NCBI GenBank assembly: GCA_016719295.1
Contig: JADKAF010000001.1
Span: forward strand, 5,518,001-5,582,000
Origin: Planctomycetota bacterium
GTDB lineage: Bacteria; Planctomycetota; UBA1135; JADKAF01
DNA length: 64,000 nt
Reading direction: 5' to 3'
The position numbers were made by a program, and so were the translations under genes. This document shows, piece by piece, positions 17,748-26,531 of the stretch (positions are counted from its first letter, which is position 1; the number at the start of each line of letters is the position of its first letter). The notes under the pieces were generated by a model. That model had not been told where the DNA came from. It worked only from the letters and a program-made list of their open reading frames with translations, and did not search any database.

Positions 17748-18953
17748 GTGCTCCCTTTGATGAAACCCCTCGCCGCGATCCTCGCCTGCGCGTTCGTCAG
17801 CGCTTCGCTCCACGCGAGCGATCCGCTGTTCGTGCGCGTCGCGAAGGCGCTCACGATGCGCGGTCGACCGGTCGACCACGCCGTGATCGCGATCGAGGGC
17901 GGGAAGATCACGCGCATCGGCAAGGACGTGGCGATCCCCGCAGGCGCGCGCGTCCTCGATCACTCCACTTCGTGGGCTTGCCCCGGCTTCATCGACCTGC
18001 ACTCGCACATCTGGAGCGAGGGCGACACGAATGAGATGGGGCATCCGCTGAACCCGGAGCTCCGCACGCTCGACGCGCTGGTGCTCTGGTCCGAGACGAT
18101 GCGCCGCGCGAGCGCCTCGGGCGTCACGACGGTGCTCTCGATCTCCGGCAGCGGAACCAACTTCTCCTCCTTCGGCACGCTGCTGAAGGTGAAGCCGGTG
18201 CGGCGCCTCGAGGACGCGATCGTGATGCAGCCCGGCGCGATGAAGGTCGCGCAGGACTGGAATCCCGAGCGCCGCGGCGGCGACCTCGGCGCCTCGCGCA
18301 TGGGCATGAGCTACGGCATGCGCTGGATGAACGATCGCGCGCTCGCGCACGCCTCCGCGGTCCGCGCGGGCGGCCCCGGTGACAAGGAGCTCGACAATCT
18401 CGCCGCGCTGCTCCAGGGGCAGATCCCCGTGCTCATCCACACCGCGAGCGCTCGCGGCGTGATGAACACCGTGCGCATGTGGCACGACGAGTACCCGACG
18501 CGCATGGTGCTTTCGCACGGCTGCTTCGACGGCTGGCGCGGCGCGGCTTACGCCGCTACGCGCGACGTCGCCATCAACAACGGGCCGCGCATGTTCGAGT
18601 TCTCGCGCGTCGATGGCCGCATGCACGGCATCTGCGCCGAGTTCGCGCGCGCGGGTGTGCGCCGGCTCTCGGTGAACACCGATTCGCCCGTCGTGCCGCA
18701 GCACGAGCTCGCGTTCCAAGCCTCCATGGCCGCTTGGCTGGGGCTTCCGGACTACGACGCGCTCGAAGCACTGACCTACTGGCCCGCCGAAGCGCTCGGT
18801 GTGGACCATCGCCTGGGCTCGCTCGAGCCGGGCAAGGACGCCGACCTCGTGATCACCTCTGGCTCGCCGCTCGACGTTCGCGCCGCGGTGGAGCTGGTGA
18901 TCGTGGACGGAGAGATCGTGTTCGACCGCCGCCGTGACGGCGAGCGGCCTTGA
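17748..18953 (+). CDS. Secreted amidohydrolase, metal site intact (gene 7)
   Basis: The 401-residue protein (GTG at 17748; an ATG at 17760 would remove four residues) has a signal peptide followed by the family frame. PGFIDLHSHIWSEG gives the HxH motif, VLIHTA and LSHGCFDGW the central His ligands, and NTDSPVVPQ the catalytic Asp; LEPGKDADLVITSGSP closes the fold. With gene 6 it is one of two apparently active hydrolases among nine units. GAGAG five bases before the GTG favours that start. A GSGTNFSSFGT loop shared with gene 6 may shape substrate choice. Confidence 0.85.
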   Translation: MLPLMKPLAAILACAFVSASLHASDPLFVRVAKALTMRGRPVDHAVIAIEGGKITRIGKDVAIPAGARVLDHSTSWACPGFIDLHSHIWSEGDTNEMGHPLNPELRTLDALVLWSETMRRASASGVTTVLSISGSGTNFSSFGTLLKVKPVRRLEDAIVMQPGAMKVAQDWNPERRGGDLGASRMGMSYGMRWMNDRALAHASAVRAGGPGDKELDNLAALLQGQIPVLIHTASARGVMNTVRMWHDEYPTRMVLSHGCFDGWRGAAYAATRDVAINNGPRMFEFSRVDGRMHGICAEFARAGVRRLSVNTDSPVVPQHELAFQASMAAWLGLPDYDALEALTYWPAEALGVDHRLGSLEPGKDADLVITSGSPLDVRAAVELVIVDGEIVFDRRRDGERP

Positions 18954-18968
18954 GGATGGTGAGTACGC

Positions 18969-20333
18969 ATGGCCATGTCATTCCGCCCTTCAAGCCGGCG
19001 CACCTCCGCGAGTAGCCGTGCAGCGCTCGCGGCGCTCTTCGTCGCGGCGCCCACTGGCTTCGCCGCCGACCGCCCCGACGATGTCTGGGTGATCCGCTGT
19101 GGTCGCATCGAGACCGGCACCGGCGAGGTCATCGAGCGCGGGGCGATCCTCGTGGAGCACGGCGTGATCAAGGCGGTCGGCCTCGACATCGAGGCGCCGC
19201 TCGGTGCGCGCGAGATCGATGCGCGTCGCTTCACCGTCGTTCCGGGCTTCGTGCATCCCACCTCGGGGATCGGTCAGGATCGCCAGCGCTCCTCGGGCAA
19301 CCAAGCCGAGCAGCGCGCGCACGACTCCTTCTATCCCTACGACGAAGCCTTCCAGGATGCGCTGGAGCAGGGCTTCACGACGCTCGCGTTGCAGCCCGCG
19401 TCGCAGGGCTGGCTAGGCATCGCCGGCCTGTCGTCCGTGGTGCAGCCCACGGGTGGCGACGGCAAGAAGGCCGCTGGCGCGGCAGTGATCGAGAAGGACG
19501 TGCAGCTCGTGTTCACGATGAACTCGAGCCAGCAGGACAAGGATCTCCTCCGCAAGGGCTTCGAGAAGGTCGAGGAGGCCGTCGCGAAGTACGACGAAGC
19601 GGTCAAGAAGTGGGAGGAGAAGCAGAAGAAGGCGAAGGAGAAGAAAGAAGAGCCGAAGAAGGAAGAGCCGAAGAAGGAAGAGGAGAAGAAGGAAGGCGAA
19701 GCGCCCAAGGAAGAGGCCAAGAAAGAGGAGCCGAAGAAGGAGGAGCCGAAGAAGGAAGAGGTCTTCGAGGCTCCGAAGGTCGACGACAAGACCAGCACGC
19801 TCTGGGGCTGGGTGAAGGGCTCGTATCCCGCGCTGGTGCGCATGAGCCGCGCCGCCGACTACCTGCACTGGCTGGAGGTGGTGAAGGAGCGCAAGCTCCG
19901 CGTCGCCTTCGAGCTCGAGTCGAGCGACTCGTATCTCGTGGCGGATCGCTTCGGCAAGGCGGGCGCGCTCGTGCTGCTCGACCCGCAGGTCGTGACCTAC
20001 CCGCTGACCAGCGAGCGCCTGAACCTCCCCGCCTTCTTCGAGCGCGCCGGCGCCAAGGTCGGCTTCACGGCCTCTCGGCGCTTCGAGGATCACCGCCATC
20101 GCGTGGCGCAGGTCGTGAAGGCCGGGTTCCCGCGTGAGAAGGCGATCGCGGCGATGACCTCCGTCCCCGCGGCGGCGCTCGGCATCGACGATCGCTACGG
20201 CTCGATCCAGCCTGGGCGCTTCGCGGACCTCGTGTTCTTCGACGGCGATCCCTTCGAGATCGGCAGCAAGGTGAGCTCGGTGATGATCCGCGGACAGATG
20301 AAGTTCGAGAGCGAGAAGGAAGCCCAGCGATGA
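18969..20333 (+). CDS. Secreted amidohydrolase-fold protein 8, Lys/Glu insert, metal motif lost
   Basis: The 454-residue protein has an Arg/Ser-rich N-terminus and a hydrophobic segment (AALAALFVAAPTGFAA) as export signal. VIRCGRIETGTGEVIERGAIL and the closing IQPGRFADLVFFDGDPF identify the fold; the metal site reads PGFVHPTSGIG, with a single His and no HxH. Residues about 195-265 are a long Lys/Glu/Pro repeat (KKEEPKKEE type). Its codons are unusually uniform (AAG/GAG with some GAA), so the repeat probably arose by slippage. Stop overlaps the next ATG. Confidence 0.8.
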   Translation: MAMSFRPSSRRTSASSRAALAALFVAAPTGFAADRPDDVWVIRCGRIETGTGEVIERGAILVEHGVIKAVGLDIEAPLGAREIDARRFTVVPGFVHPTSGIGQDRQRSSGNQAEQRAHDSFYPYDEAFQDALEQGFTTLALQPASQGWLGIAGLSSVVQPTGGDGKKAAGAAVIEKDVQLVFTMNSSQQDKDLLRKGFEKVEEAVAKYDEAVKKWEEKQKKAKEKKEEPKKEEPKKEEEKKEGEAPKEEAKKEEPKKEEPKKEEVFEAPKVDDKTSTLWGWVKGSYPALVRMSRAADYLHWLEVVKERKLRVAFELESSDSYLVADRFGKAGALVLLDPQVVTYPLTSERLNLPAFFERAGAKVGFTASRRFEDHRHRVAQVVKAGFPREKAIAAMTSVPAAALGIDDRYGSIQPGRFADLVFFDGDPFEIGSKVSSVMIRGQMKFESEKEAQR

Positions 20334-21667
20334 AGAAGCACTTCGATCTGCGCGGCGCGCACGCGCTGCTGCTCACCTCGCTCGTCGCGGCTTTTGGCTG
20401 GCAGCCCCTCCGAGCGCAGGAGGGCGGTGCTCAGGAGCCGCCGGCGGAGGGCCAAGGCGCACCGCCCACAGAGGACGAAGCGGAAGCCGATGGCGAGCTC
20501 GTCGCGCTGCAGGGCGGCGATGTCTACACCGTGACCCAGGGTGTCCTGCGCGGCGCCACCGTGCTGATCCGCGGCAAGAAGATCTCTCGCATCGGCCACG
20601 GAATCGAGCTCCCCGCGGGCACGAAGGTCTACGACCTGAGCGGGCTTCGCGTGTATCCAGGGCTCGTCGCCCTCGATTCGCGCGGTCTGCTGGGCTCCGC
20701 CGGCAAGATCGAGGACACGGCGGATCCCTTCAACTACCAGATGACGCTCGGCCTCTCGGCCGGCGTCACCAGCGCTCGCCAAGGCAGCGCGGTCGTCAAG
20801 CTCACGCGCGGCGACCTCGACGGCCTGGTCCTGCGCGACAACGTCGGCGTGTCGCTCACCAGCGGCTCCAACAGCTATGGCTCAGGCTTCCAGCAGCGCG
20901 AGTCCGTGCGCGCCGCGCTCCGCAAGGCCGCTTCGTACATCAAGGCCTTCGACGAGTGGGCCGAGCGGCAGGCGAAGAAGATCAACGACAAGGACAAGCC
21001 GCCGTCGAGCGCCGGCGTGAACAAGGACTTCGTGAAGCTGCTGCGCCACCAGGAGCAGGCCTTCGCGAACGTCGAGGACGCGGCGAACCTGCGGGCCTAC
21101 GCGCAGCTCGCCCAGGAGTTCGGCTTCCATCTCGTGATCGAAGGCTGCTCGGAGGGCTGGACGCTCGCCGACGAGCTCGGGCGCGCGGGGGTCACCGCCG
21201 TCGTCACGCCGCGCAACACCTTCCGCGAGCCGAACGAGGAGCTGTTGCGACCGAACGGCTACTCGATCGAGAACGCCGGCAAGCTTCATCGCGCTGGTGT
21301 CGACGTCTGCGTGGCTCCGCTCTCCGGCGGCATCGGCCTCGGTGGCATCGCCGGACGCGACCTCTTGAACCTCACGATGGAGGCCGCCTTCGCGATCCGC
21401 GGTGGGCTACCTGCGGACGCTGCGCTCGAAGCGATGACGATCGGTGCGGCGCGCCTACTCGGCGTGGACGAGCGCGTGGGCTCTCTCGAGCGCGGCAAGG
21501 ACGCCGACGTGATCGTGCTCGACGGCGATCTCTTCGACTACCGCAGCTTCGTTCAGTACGCGTTCGTCGACGGCAAGCTGCGCTACGAGAAGAACGCCGA
21601 GACCTTCTTCTCGCACATCCGTCCCGTGGAGCGCCCGGCGCCGACGGTCGTCGAAGCGAAGCAGTGA
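20330..21667 (+). CDS. Secreted amidohydrolase-fold protein 9, metal motif lost
   Basis: The last gene of the operon (445 residues) begins inside the previous stop (ATGA). It has a signal peptide ending near PLRAQ, an acidic Glu/Pro/Gly linker, then VALQGGDVYTVTQGVLRGATVLIRG type strands. The HxH site reads YPGLVALDSRGLL. LERGKDADVIVLDGDLF closes the sandwich. An SLTSGSNSYGSG loop around residue 180 replaces the usual metal-loop region. A short KKINDKDKPPSS segment is the counterpart of the Lys/Glu inserts of its paralogues. A strong hairpin follows at 21702. Confidence 0.8.
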   Translation: MKKHFDLRGAHALLLTSLVAAFGWQPLRAQEGGAQEPPAEGQGAPPTEDEAEADGELVALQGGDVYTVTQGVLRGATVLIRGKKISRIGHGIELPAGTKVYDLSGLRVYPGLVALDSRGLLGSAGKIEDTADPFNYQMTLGLSAGVTSARQGSAVVKLTRGDLDGLVLRDNVGVSLTSGSNSYGSGFQQRESVRAALRKAASYIKAFDEWAERQAKKINDKDKPPSSAGVNKDFVKLLRHQEQAFANVEDAANLRAYAQLAQEFGFHLVIEGCSEGWTLADELGRAGVTAVVTPRNTFREPNEELLRPNGYSIENAGKLHRAGVDVCVAPLSGGIGLGGIAGRDLLNLTMEAAFAIRGGLPADAALEAMTIGAARLLGVDERVGSLERGKDADVIVLDGDLFDYRSFVQYAFVDGKLRYEKNAETFFSHIRPVERPAPTVVEAKQ

Positions 21668-21701
21668 TCGCTCGCGCGCGACGCGCGCGGCACGAAAAGA
21701 A

Positions 21702-21735
21702 GGGACGCCTCGGTCCGGGCGGACCGAGACGTCCC
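21702..21735. terminator. Hairpin after the amidohydrolase operon
   Basis: GGGACGCCTCGGTCC and GGACCGAGACGTCCC pair over 14 of 15 positions around a GGGC loop, 35 bases after the operon stop. No T run follows on the plus strand; on the minus strand it is followed by TTCTTTTCG. It probably ends or stabilises the operon transcript. Confidence 0.6.
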
Positions 21736-22306
21736 AGGCGATGTCCGCGCGAAGCGCAGTGGCGGACATCGCGGAGCGAGCTCGTGGTCAGGGTCGGGGT
21801 GGGCCCGTCTCCGAGCCCGGCGATCGACGCCGGGGGGCGGGGAGAGACGAGCGAGAGCTCGCTCCGTGGACCGCGCCCGCGCGGGGAGTGCGTCGCGCGG
21901 TCCTGAGGAGAGAGAGGAGGGAGAGGGACATCGAGGGGGTTGCAGCGGGAGGGTGGGGAGTCGAGCGAGCGAATCGAAGCTGTGGGGAGGAGAGCCGATG
22001 TGGAGCGAGCTCGAGCAAGCCGCTCCACACCCGAGGATTCGCAGGACGGCTGCCAAGTGCCTCGCGGCGTGCGCGCGTCTGGCGGACAGATCACGGAAGT
22101 CCTGGATCTCGCTGGAGTTCCGCGCCGAAGAAGAAATCCGAGCGCCGTCGTCGGCTCGATCCCCTGCACGTCGCCCGGGCGCGCATCGTCGATCGAAGTC
22201 GACGAACGCGTCGACTTTTCTCGACGCGAGCGGCTCGCGCTTCCAACGCCGCCCTCGGCGCGGTATCTCCTCCTCGGCGCGCGTCGCGCCGCGAGCTCCA
22301 CGCCCC
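21736..22306. other. Intergenic stretch without recognisable gene
   Basis: About 570 bases of GC-rich sequence before the TrpD2-like gene. Frames are open on both strands but carry Arg/Ala/Pro-biased translations without family features, so I read them as non-coding. No clear promoter or structured RNA was found. Confidence 0.3.
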
Positions 22307-23347
22307 ATGATCCTCCGCGAGTTCATCAAGGTCCTCGGCACCAACCGCCGCGAGGGACGGAACCTCAGCTGCGAAGAGGCCGAGACCGCGTTCGCCCGCA
22401 TCCTCGAAGGCGAGGGCAGCGACGTCCAAGTCGGCGCGTTCCTGATGGCGATGCGCTGGAAGGGCGAGACCGTCGACGAGCTCGTGGGCTTCACCCGCGC
22501 GGCGCGCGCGATGGCGAAGATCCCGAGCACCTTCTTGTCGGACCCCGTCGCCATCGGCTCGCCTCACGATGGGAAGCGCGGCTCGCCGCCCCTGAATGGA
22601 CCGGCCGGCATCGTCGCGGCGGCTTGTGGCGTTCCGCTGCTCCAGGTGACCGATCCCGCCCCGCCGGGCAGCGGCAGGCTCACCTCGGCAGACGTCTTGC
22701 GCGCTCTCGGAGCCGGATGGTGCGATTGCCCCGAGCACGCCGAAGGGCAATGGAACGGGCTCGGCTACGTCGCGCTCTCCGCACGCGCGCTCCTGCCGGG
22801 CCTCGATCGCCTGCGCCTCGTGCGCTCGGAGCTCGGCGTGCGCGTGGCGGTCCACACGATCGAGAAGCTGATCCTGCCGCGATCGGCCACGGCGGTGGTC
22901 GGGGTTCACAAGGGACCGAATCTCGGGCTCGCCGCGGAGGTCCTGCACCAGCTCGGACATCAGCGCGGCTTCGTCGTGCAGGGCGTCGAGGGCGGCACCG
23001 ACCCCTTCGTCAGCCAGACCACGCAGCGCGTGGAGATCGACGGTGGAAAGCTCCTCCATTCACCCATCGTGCCGTCGGACTACGGTGTGGATGAGTCAGA
23101 GGAGCCGCAGCTCGAGGTGTCCGATGCGCCCGCTGCGGCCAAGCTCGCGGAAGCGCTGCTCGAGGGGCGGGAGTTTGGCCCCGCGCGCTCGGCGATGCTG
23201 CTCTGTGCGGCGCAGCTCCTCGTCGCTGGGCGCCGCTCGGCCTCCCTCGCCGAAGGCGTCGACCAGGCGCGGGTCGCCGTCGATCGCGGGCAAGCGCGAG
23301 CTAAGCTCCAGGAGCTGCGGCGCGCTTTTCATTCGGGAAGTGCGTAG
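22307..23347 (+). CDS. TrpD2/YbiB-like glycosyltransferase-fold protein
   Basis: The 346-residue protein matches anthranilate phosphoribosyltransferase-like proteins of the YbiB/TrpD2 type. MILREFIKVLGTNRREGRNL and LSCEEAETAFARILEG resemble the helical N-terminal domain, while FLMAMRWKGETVDELVGFTRAARAMA is the conserved TrpD-family helix pair. The phosphoribosyl-binding GTGGD of true TrpD is missing; the site reads IGSPHDGKRG, as in TrpD2. No trp genes are nearby. By family knowledge TrpD2 proteins bind nucleic acids rather than make tryptophan. ATG at 22307 begins the conserved region. Confidence 0.75.
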   Translation: MILREFIKVLGTNRREGRNLSCEEAETAFARILEGEGSDVQVGAFLMAMRWKGETVDELVGFTRAARAMAKIPSTFLSDPVAIGSPHDGKRGSPPLNGPAGIVAAACGVPLLQVTDPAPPGSGRLTSADVLRALGAGWCDCPEHAEGQWNGLGYVALSARALLPGLDRLRLVRSELGVRVAVHTIEKLILPRSATAVVGVHKGPNLGLAAEVLHQLGHQRGFVVQGVEGGTDPFVSQTTQRVEIDGGKLLHSPIVPSDYGVDESEEPQLEVSDAPAAAKLAEALLEGREFGPARSAMLLCAAQLLVAGRRSASLAEGVDQARVAVDRGQARAKLQELRRAFHSGSA

Positions 23348-23349
23348 GA

Positions 23350-23555
23350 AGCCCAGGGGCCGGTAGCCCGGGCGCGGAGGAGCCCAAGCGCTCGTGGTAT
23401 CGCCTCCTCCTCTAAGGAGGTATTCCGGACTGCGCTCCTGTCTAGCCTCACGAGGCTCCGTTGGGGTAGAAGGCCCACCTGCCGAACCACCTCGCCACGG
23501 CTTTTCGCCCTTCGGGTCGCGGCGCTCGGGTGGATCGCTTCCGTCCTCAGGAAAG
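23350..23555 (+). ncRNA. Candidate structured RNA or long structured leader
   Basis: Between the TrpD2-like gene and the porin lie about 200 bases with several short perfect stems: CCTCCT/AGGAGG around 23406-23422, AGCCTC/GAGGCT near 23445-23458, and a CCCTTCGGG tetraloop stem near 23509. The strand cannot be fixed. Sizes of the stems and the length are compatible with a 6S-like RNA or a 5' leader of the porin, but no diagnostic motif of a known class was recognised. Confidence 0.25.
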
Positions 23556-23560
23556 CACCG

Positions 23561-25015
23561 ATGTCCAGACTTCCCCAGCTCACCCTCTTCGCCCTGATCC
23601 TGGGCCTCGCCGGCACCGCCGCGGGTCAGCAGGGTCTCGGTGAGACTTTCGCCGAGATCCTGGAGCGCCAGACCGGCAAGAAGCTCACGCCGGAAGACCG
23701 CCAGAAGCTCATCGACGCAGCGCAGCGCGAAGCTCAGCAAAACCAGCTTCGCCAGACCTCGAACGACGAGCTCGACGCCGAGCTGAAGGCGCTTCGCGCC
23801 GCGCTCGCGGCGGAGCCCGAAGGCGGCGCCAAGATCTCCACCGGCCCCGGCAAGGGCTTCACCCTCCTCTCGGGAGACGAGAACTTCTCGTTGAACCTGG
23901 GGGCGCTGATCCAGATCCAGGCGAGCTACACCGACCTCGACAACAACCGCGAAGGTCACGGCGCGCCGCCGATTCCGCCCTACCCGACCGGTACGACCTA
24001 CGGCGGCAATCAGGACACGTCGAACTGGGCCGTGCGCCGCGCCCGCATCCTGATGCAGGGTCACGCGTTCGATCCCAAGTTCACCTACAAGCTGCAGTTC
24101 GAGGCCTCGAACGGCGGCCAGGTCGACCAGACCGCGCCCGACAACAACGTCGGCTTGCTCGATGCCTGGGTGAACTACGAGTTCGATCCGGCACTGAATG
24201 TGGCGGCCGGCCAGATGAAGTCGCCCTTCGGCTTGCAGTCGACGCACCTCGCGTGGCGCCTGCAGACCATCGAGCGCTCGCAGGCGAGCAACTTCTTCGC
24301 TCCGCCTCCGCGCCAGATCGGCGGGTTGCTGTGGGGTATGTTCGGCGATCCCGATGCTCCGGTGATCGAGTACTCGGTCGGCGCATTCAACGGCGAAGGT
24401 GTCGGCGCCACGAACGACGAGACCGGTCAGCAGTTCGTCGCCACGCTGCGCGTCGAGCCTTTCGGTGAAGAAGATCGCAAGAAGCTGGCTCCCACGTGGA
24501 TGCAGGCGGAAGGCGATCCGATGCACCTCGAGGATCCCTACCTCATGATCGGTGGCGGCGGCAGCTACGACTCGGACGATACGAACGCCCAGACCTCGGG
24601 CCGCGGCGTTGAGCTCTCGAGAGCCAACATCGAAGGCCAGTTCAAGATGATGGGCTTCAGCCTCCAGGGCGAGTACTTCTGGGAGTGGTGGAACCCGGCG
24701 GATGGCACGACCCGCCTGAACAAGGGCTACTACGGCCAGCTCGGCTACTTCATCCTGCCCTCGGAGTTCGAGGTCTACGGTCGCTACGACCACATCGACA
24801 TCAGTCGTACGGCGCTCTCCTCGCAGTACTACGGCGCGAACCCGACCTACGAGATCGACGAGTACACCCTCGGTCTCGGCTACTTCTTCAGCCCGGACAA
24901 CCCGCACGCCTGGAAGATCCAAGCGGAGTACGTCTACCGCCAGTCCGAAGCCCTGGGCGCCACGCTCGACTTCGACGACCAGATCTTCCGCGCGATGCTC
25001 ACCTTCGTTCTCTGA
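23561..25015 (+). CDS. Phosphate-selective porin O/P-like outer-membrane protein
   Basis: The 484-residue protein has a signal peptide (MSRLPQLTLFALILGLAGTAAG), a helical Gln/Arg/Glu-rich region to about residue 90 that may trimerise or bind peptidoglycan, then a beta-barrel. Alternating aromatic strands begin with FSLNLGALIQIQASYTD; WAVRRARILMQGHAFDPKFTYKLQFEAS and VNYEFDPALNVAAGQMKSPFG are the OprO/OprP pattern. The chain ends in an aromatic-rich strand terminating FRAMLTFVL, as barrel proteins do. It would pass anions such as phosphate through the outer membrane; specificity is not proven. AGGAAAG precedes ATG. Confidence 0.85.
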   Translation: MSRLPQLTLFALILGLAGTAAGQQGLGETFAEILERQTGKKLTPEDRQKLIDAAQREAQQNQLRQTSNDELDAELKALRAALAAEPEGGAKISTGPGKGFTLLSGDENFSLNLGALIQIQASYTDLDNNREGHGAPPIPPYPTGTTYGGNQDTSNWAVRRARILMQGHAFDPKFTYKLQFEASNGGQVDQTAPDNNVGLLDAWVNYEFDPALNVAAGQMKSPFGLQSTHLAWRLQTIERSQASNFFAPPPRQIGGLLWGMFGDPDAPVIEYSVGAFNGEGVGATNDETGQQFVATLRVEPFGEEDRKKLAPTWMQAEGDPMHLEDPYLMIGGGGSYDSDDTNAQTSGRGVELSRANIEGQFKMMGFSLQGEYFWEWWNPADGTTRLNKGYYGQLGYFILPSEFEVYGRYDHIDISRTALSSQYYGANPTYEIDEYTLGLGYFFSPDNPHAWKIQAEYVYRQSEALGATLDFDDQIFRAMLTFVL

Positions 25016-25052
25016 GAGAAGCGAGCCTCTCGCACCTGGCGAGATTCTTCGC

Positions 25053-25091
25053 AGCGAGGTCTGGCGCTCCACTCGAGCGACAGACCTCGCT
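25053..25091 (+). terminator. Intrinsic terminator after the porin gene
   Basis: AGCGAGGTCTG (25053-25063) and CAGACCTCGCT (25081-25091) form a perfect 11-bp stem with a 17-base loop, followed by GTCTTTCC. It lies 38 bases after the porin stop and upstream of the tRNA. Confidence 0.7.
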
Positions 25092-25135
25092 GTCTTTCCG
25101 TGGATCTGCGCTTCGCATATCTTCTCCGCGGCTCA

Positions 25136-25209
25136 GCGCCCGTAGCTCAGAAGGATAGAGCGGTGGTTTCCTAAACCGCAGGTCGCAGGTTCGATTCCTG
25201 CCGGGCGCA
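25136..25209 (+). tRNA. tRNA-Arg(CCT)
   Basis: GCGCCCG pairs with CGGGCGC as the acceptor stem, with discriminator A at 25209. The D arm is GCTC-AGAAGGATA-GAGC, the anticodon arm GTGGT-TTCCTAA-ACCGC gives anticodon CCT, and the T arm contains GGTTCGATTCC. It decodes AGG arginine codons. It marks the right end of the chromosomal backbone before the mobile region. Confidence 0.95.
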
Positions 25210-25479
25210 ATCTCCTCCGGATACCGGTCTCCGCCTCTCCGAGAGAGCCGCACCGCCACGCGCACTCTCGCGCACCGATCTTCCGCAGCGGGCCAAGGAT
25301 CGGGCGTTGCGACGAACGAGCGCTCGCGTGCGAAGAGGACATTCCATCGAGCCCGGTCGCCGGAAACGCGGGGTTCCACCATGGCGCTCTCTGGAACCTC
25401 TCCCATCTCGCGTGGAGAGTGGCGCTCCGTGGTTTAGGAAAGCAGCTTCCTAGAGAGGATCGAGGTGCGTCGACGCGCT

Positions 25480-26109
25480 CTACTCGTCCTCTCCGCGATG
25501 CGCCGTCGCGAGCTGATCGACCCAGTCCTCTTCCTCCCACGACATGCTGTTCCGGCCCGGCACCTTCCGCGTCGGGCCCGCGGCGTAGAGCGAGCAGGAC
25601 TTCGGGCCGTAGCAGAAGGTCTCGACGCGGTAGCGGCGCTGCGTCGGGTTCCACTGGTCGATGATCATCTCGACCGCCATCGCGCAGCCCCACATGCAGC
25701 TCGCGCACTTCGTCTCGAAGCTGCGCGCGGCGAGGCGCCGGTGTCCGCGCGCGCGGTAGACGTCGAGGCCGGGCGGCACGCGTTCGAACGGCGCGCCCTG
25801 ATGCGCGCGATCGGGCCCACGCTCGAGCAGCTTCACGCCGCTCACCTTGTAGAGCTCGGCCGTCTCGAGACGTGGATCCGCCACGGCGACTCCGAGGCCG
25901 GAGACGCGATCGCCGACGCGGAAGCCGTGCTTCTCCTGCGCCGCGGCTCCGATCCCAACCAGGACCTCGCGCTCCACGTCCTCGACCCGGCCCGCGATGC
26001 GAATGACGAAGCCGAGATATGTATGCGAACGCTGGTCGAAGCTGCGGATGAGTCGGATCCGTGGCTGAACGGAGAGGACGATGCCTTCCCAGCGGAGCTT
26101 CGAGTCCAT
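25480..26109 (-). CDS. Conserved Cys-rich hypothetical protein
   Basis: The 209-residue protein (ATG at 26109) has a beta-rich N-terminal half (IVLSVQPRIRLIRSFDQRSHTYLGF) and a cysteine cluster near residues 135-175: KCASCMWGC then FCYGPKSC. This Cx2Cx3C plus Cx5C arrangement suggests a zinc or Fe-S site. It ends with WEEEDWVDQLATAHR. I recall no named function for the family. It is separated from the serine-recombinase operon by only 50 bases, but its ordinary codon use suggests it is chromosomal. Confidence 0.6.
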   Translation of the reverse strand: MDSKLRWEGIVLSVQPRIRLIRSFDQRSHTYLGFVIRIAGRVEDVEREVLVGIGAAAQEKHGFRVGDRVSGLGVAVADPRLETAELYKVSGVKLLERGPDRAHQGAPFERVPPGLDVYRARGHRRLAARSFETKCASCMWGCAMAVEMIIDQWNPTQRRYRVETFCYGPKSCSLYAAGPTRKVPGRNSMSWEEEDWVDQLATAHRGEDE

Positions 26110-26159
26110 GGCGTGGCCCTGGCAATGCGGAGAGGCCGCCAGTCTACGCTCCGCTCGCC

Positions 26160-26504
26160 CTACCCGACGTCGCTCTCGATCGCGGCGAGACGCGACTCCT
26201 GAGCGGCCCAGGACGGCTCTCGCGTGATCCGCTGCGCCCGCTTTGGATCGATCCTCACCTGCCCCGAGAGCAGCGCCTCCTGGATCGAGGGGGCGAGCAG
26301 CACGAGGTCGCAGACCTGCACCATCCTGGCGTCGGTGATCCCGAGGCGCCGCGCGACCTCGCTGTAGCTCGCGACGCGACGCTCCGCGACGAGGCGCTCG
26401 ATCAGGTGCGCCAAGGCGAGCATGCGCGCGACTCGAGACGGCGGAGCGGCGGGCAGGACGCGGTGCCGCTTCGCGAGCGTGCTTTGGAAGCGCAAGACGG
26501 TCAT
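26160..26504 (-). CDS. Recombinase-associated HTH protein
   Basis: The 114-residue basic protein lies 27 bases after the serine recombinase stop in the same operon. Residues 28-65 (RMLALAHLIERLVAERRVASYSEVARRLGITDARMVQVC) form a helix-turn-helix of the KorB/ParB-like kind, and residues 66-95 (LVLLAPSIQEALLSGQVRID) resemble the following helix and turn in such proteins. It likely binds DNA next to the recombinase, as a directionality or copy factor; that role is inferred from position. Confidence 0.55.
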   Translation of the reverse strand: MTVLRFQSTLAKRHRVLPAAPPSRVARMLALAHLIERLVAERRVASYSEVARRLGITDARMVQVCDLVLLAPSIQEALLSGQVRIDPKRAQRITREPSWAAQESRLAAIESDVG

Positions 26505-26531
26505 GGTGGGATCTCCGTGGTGGGGGACGGG

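Noticed and set aside
23096..25072. Minus-strand frame of 658 codons opposite the porin gene
   Set aside because: It is the antisense shadow of the porin; Val/Leu/Arg repeats and no family features.
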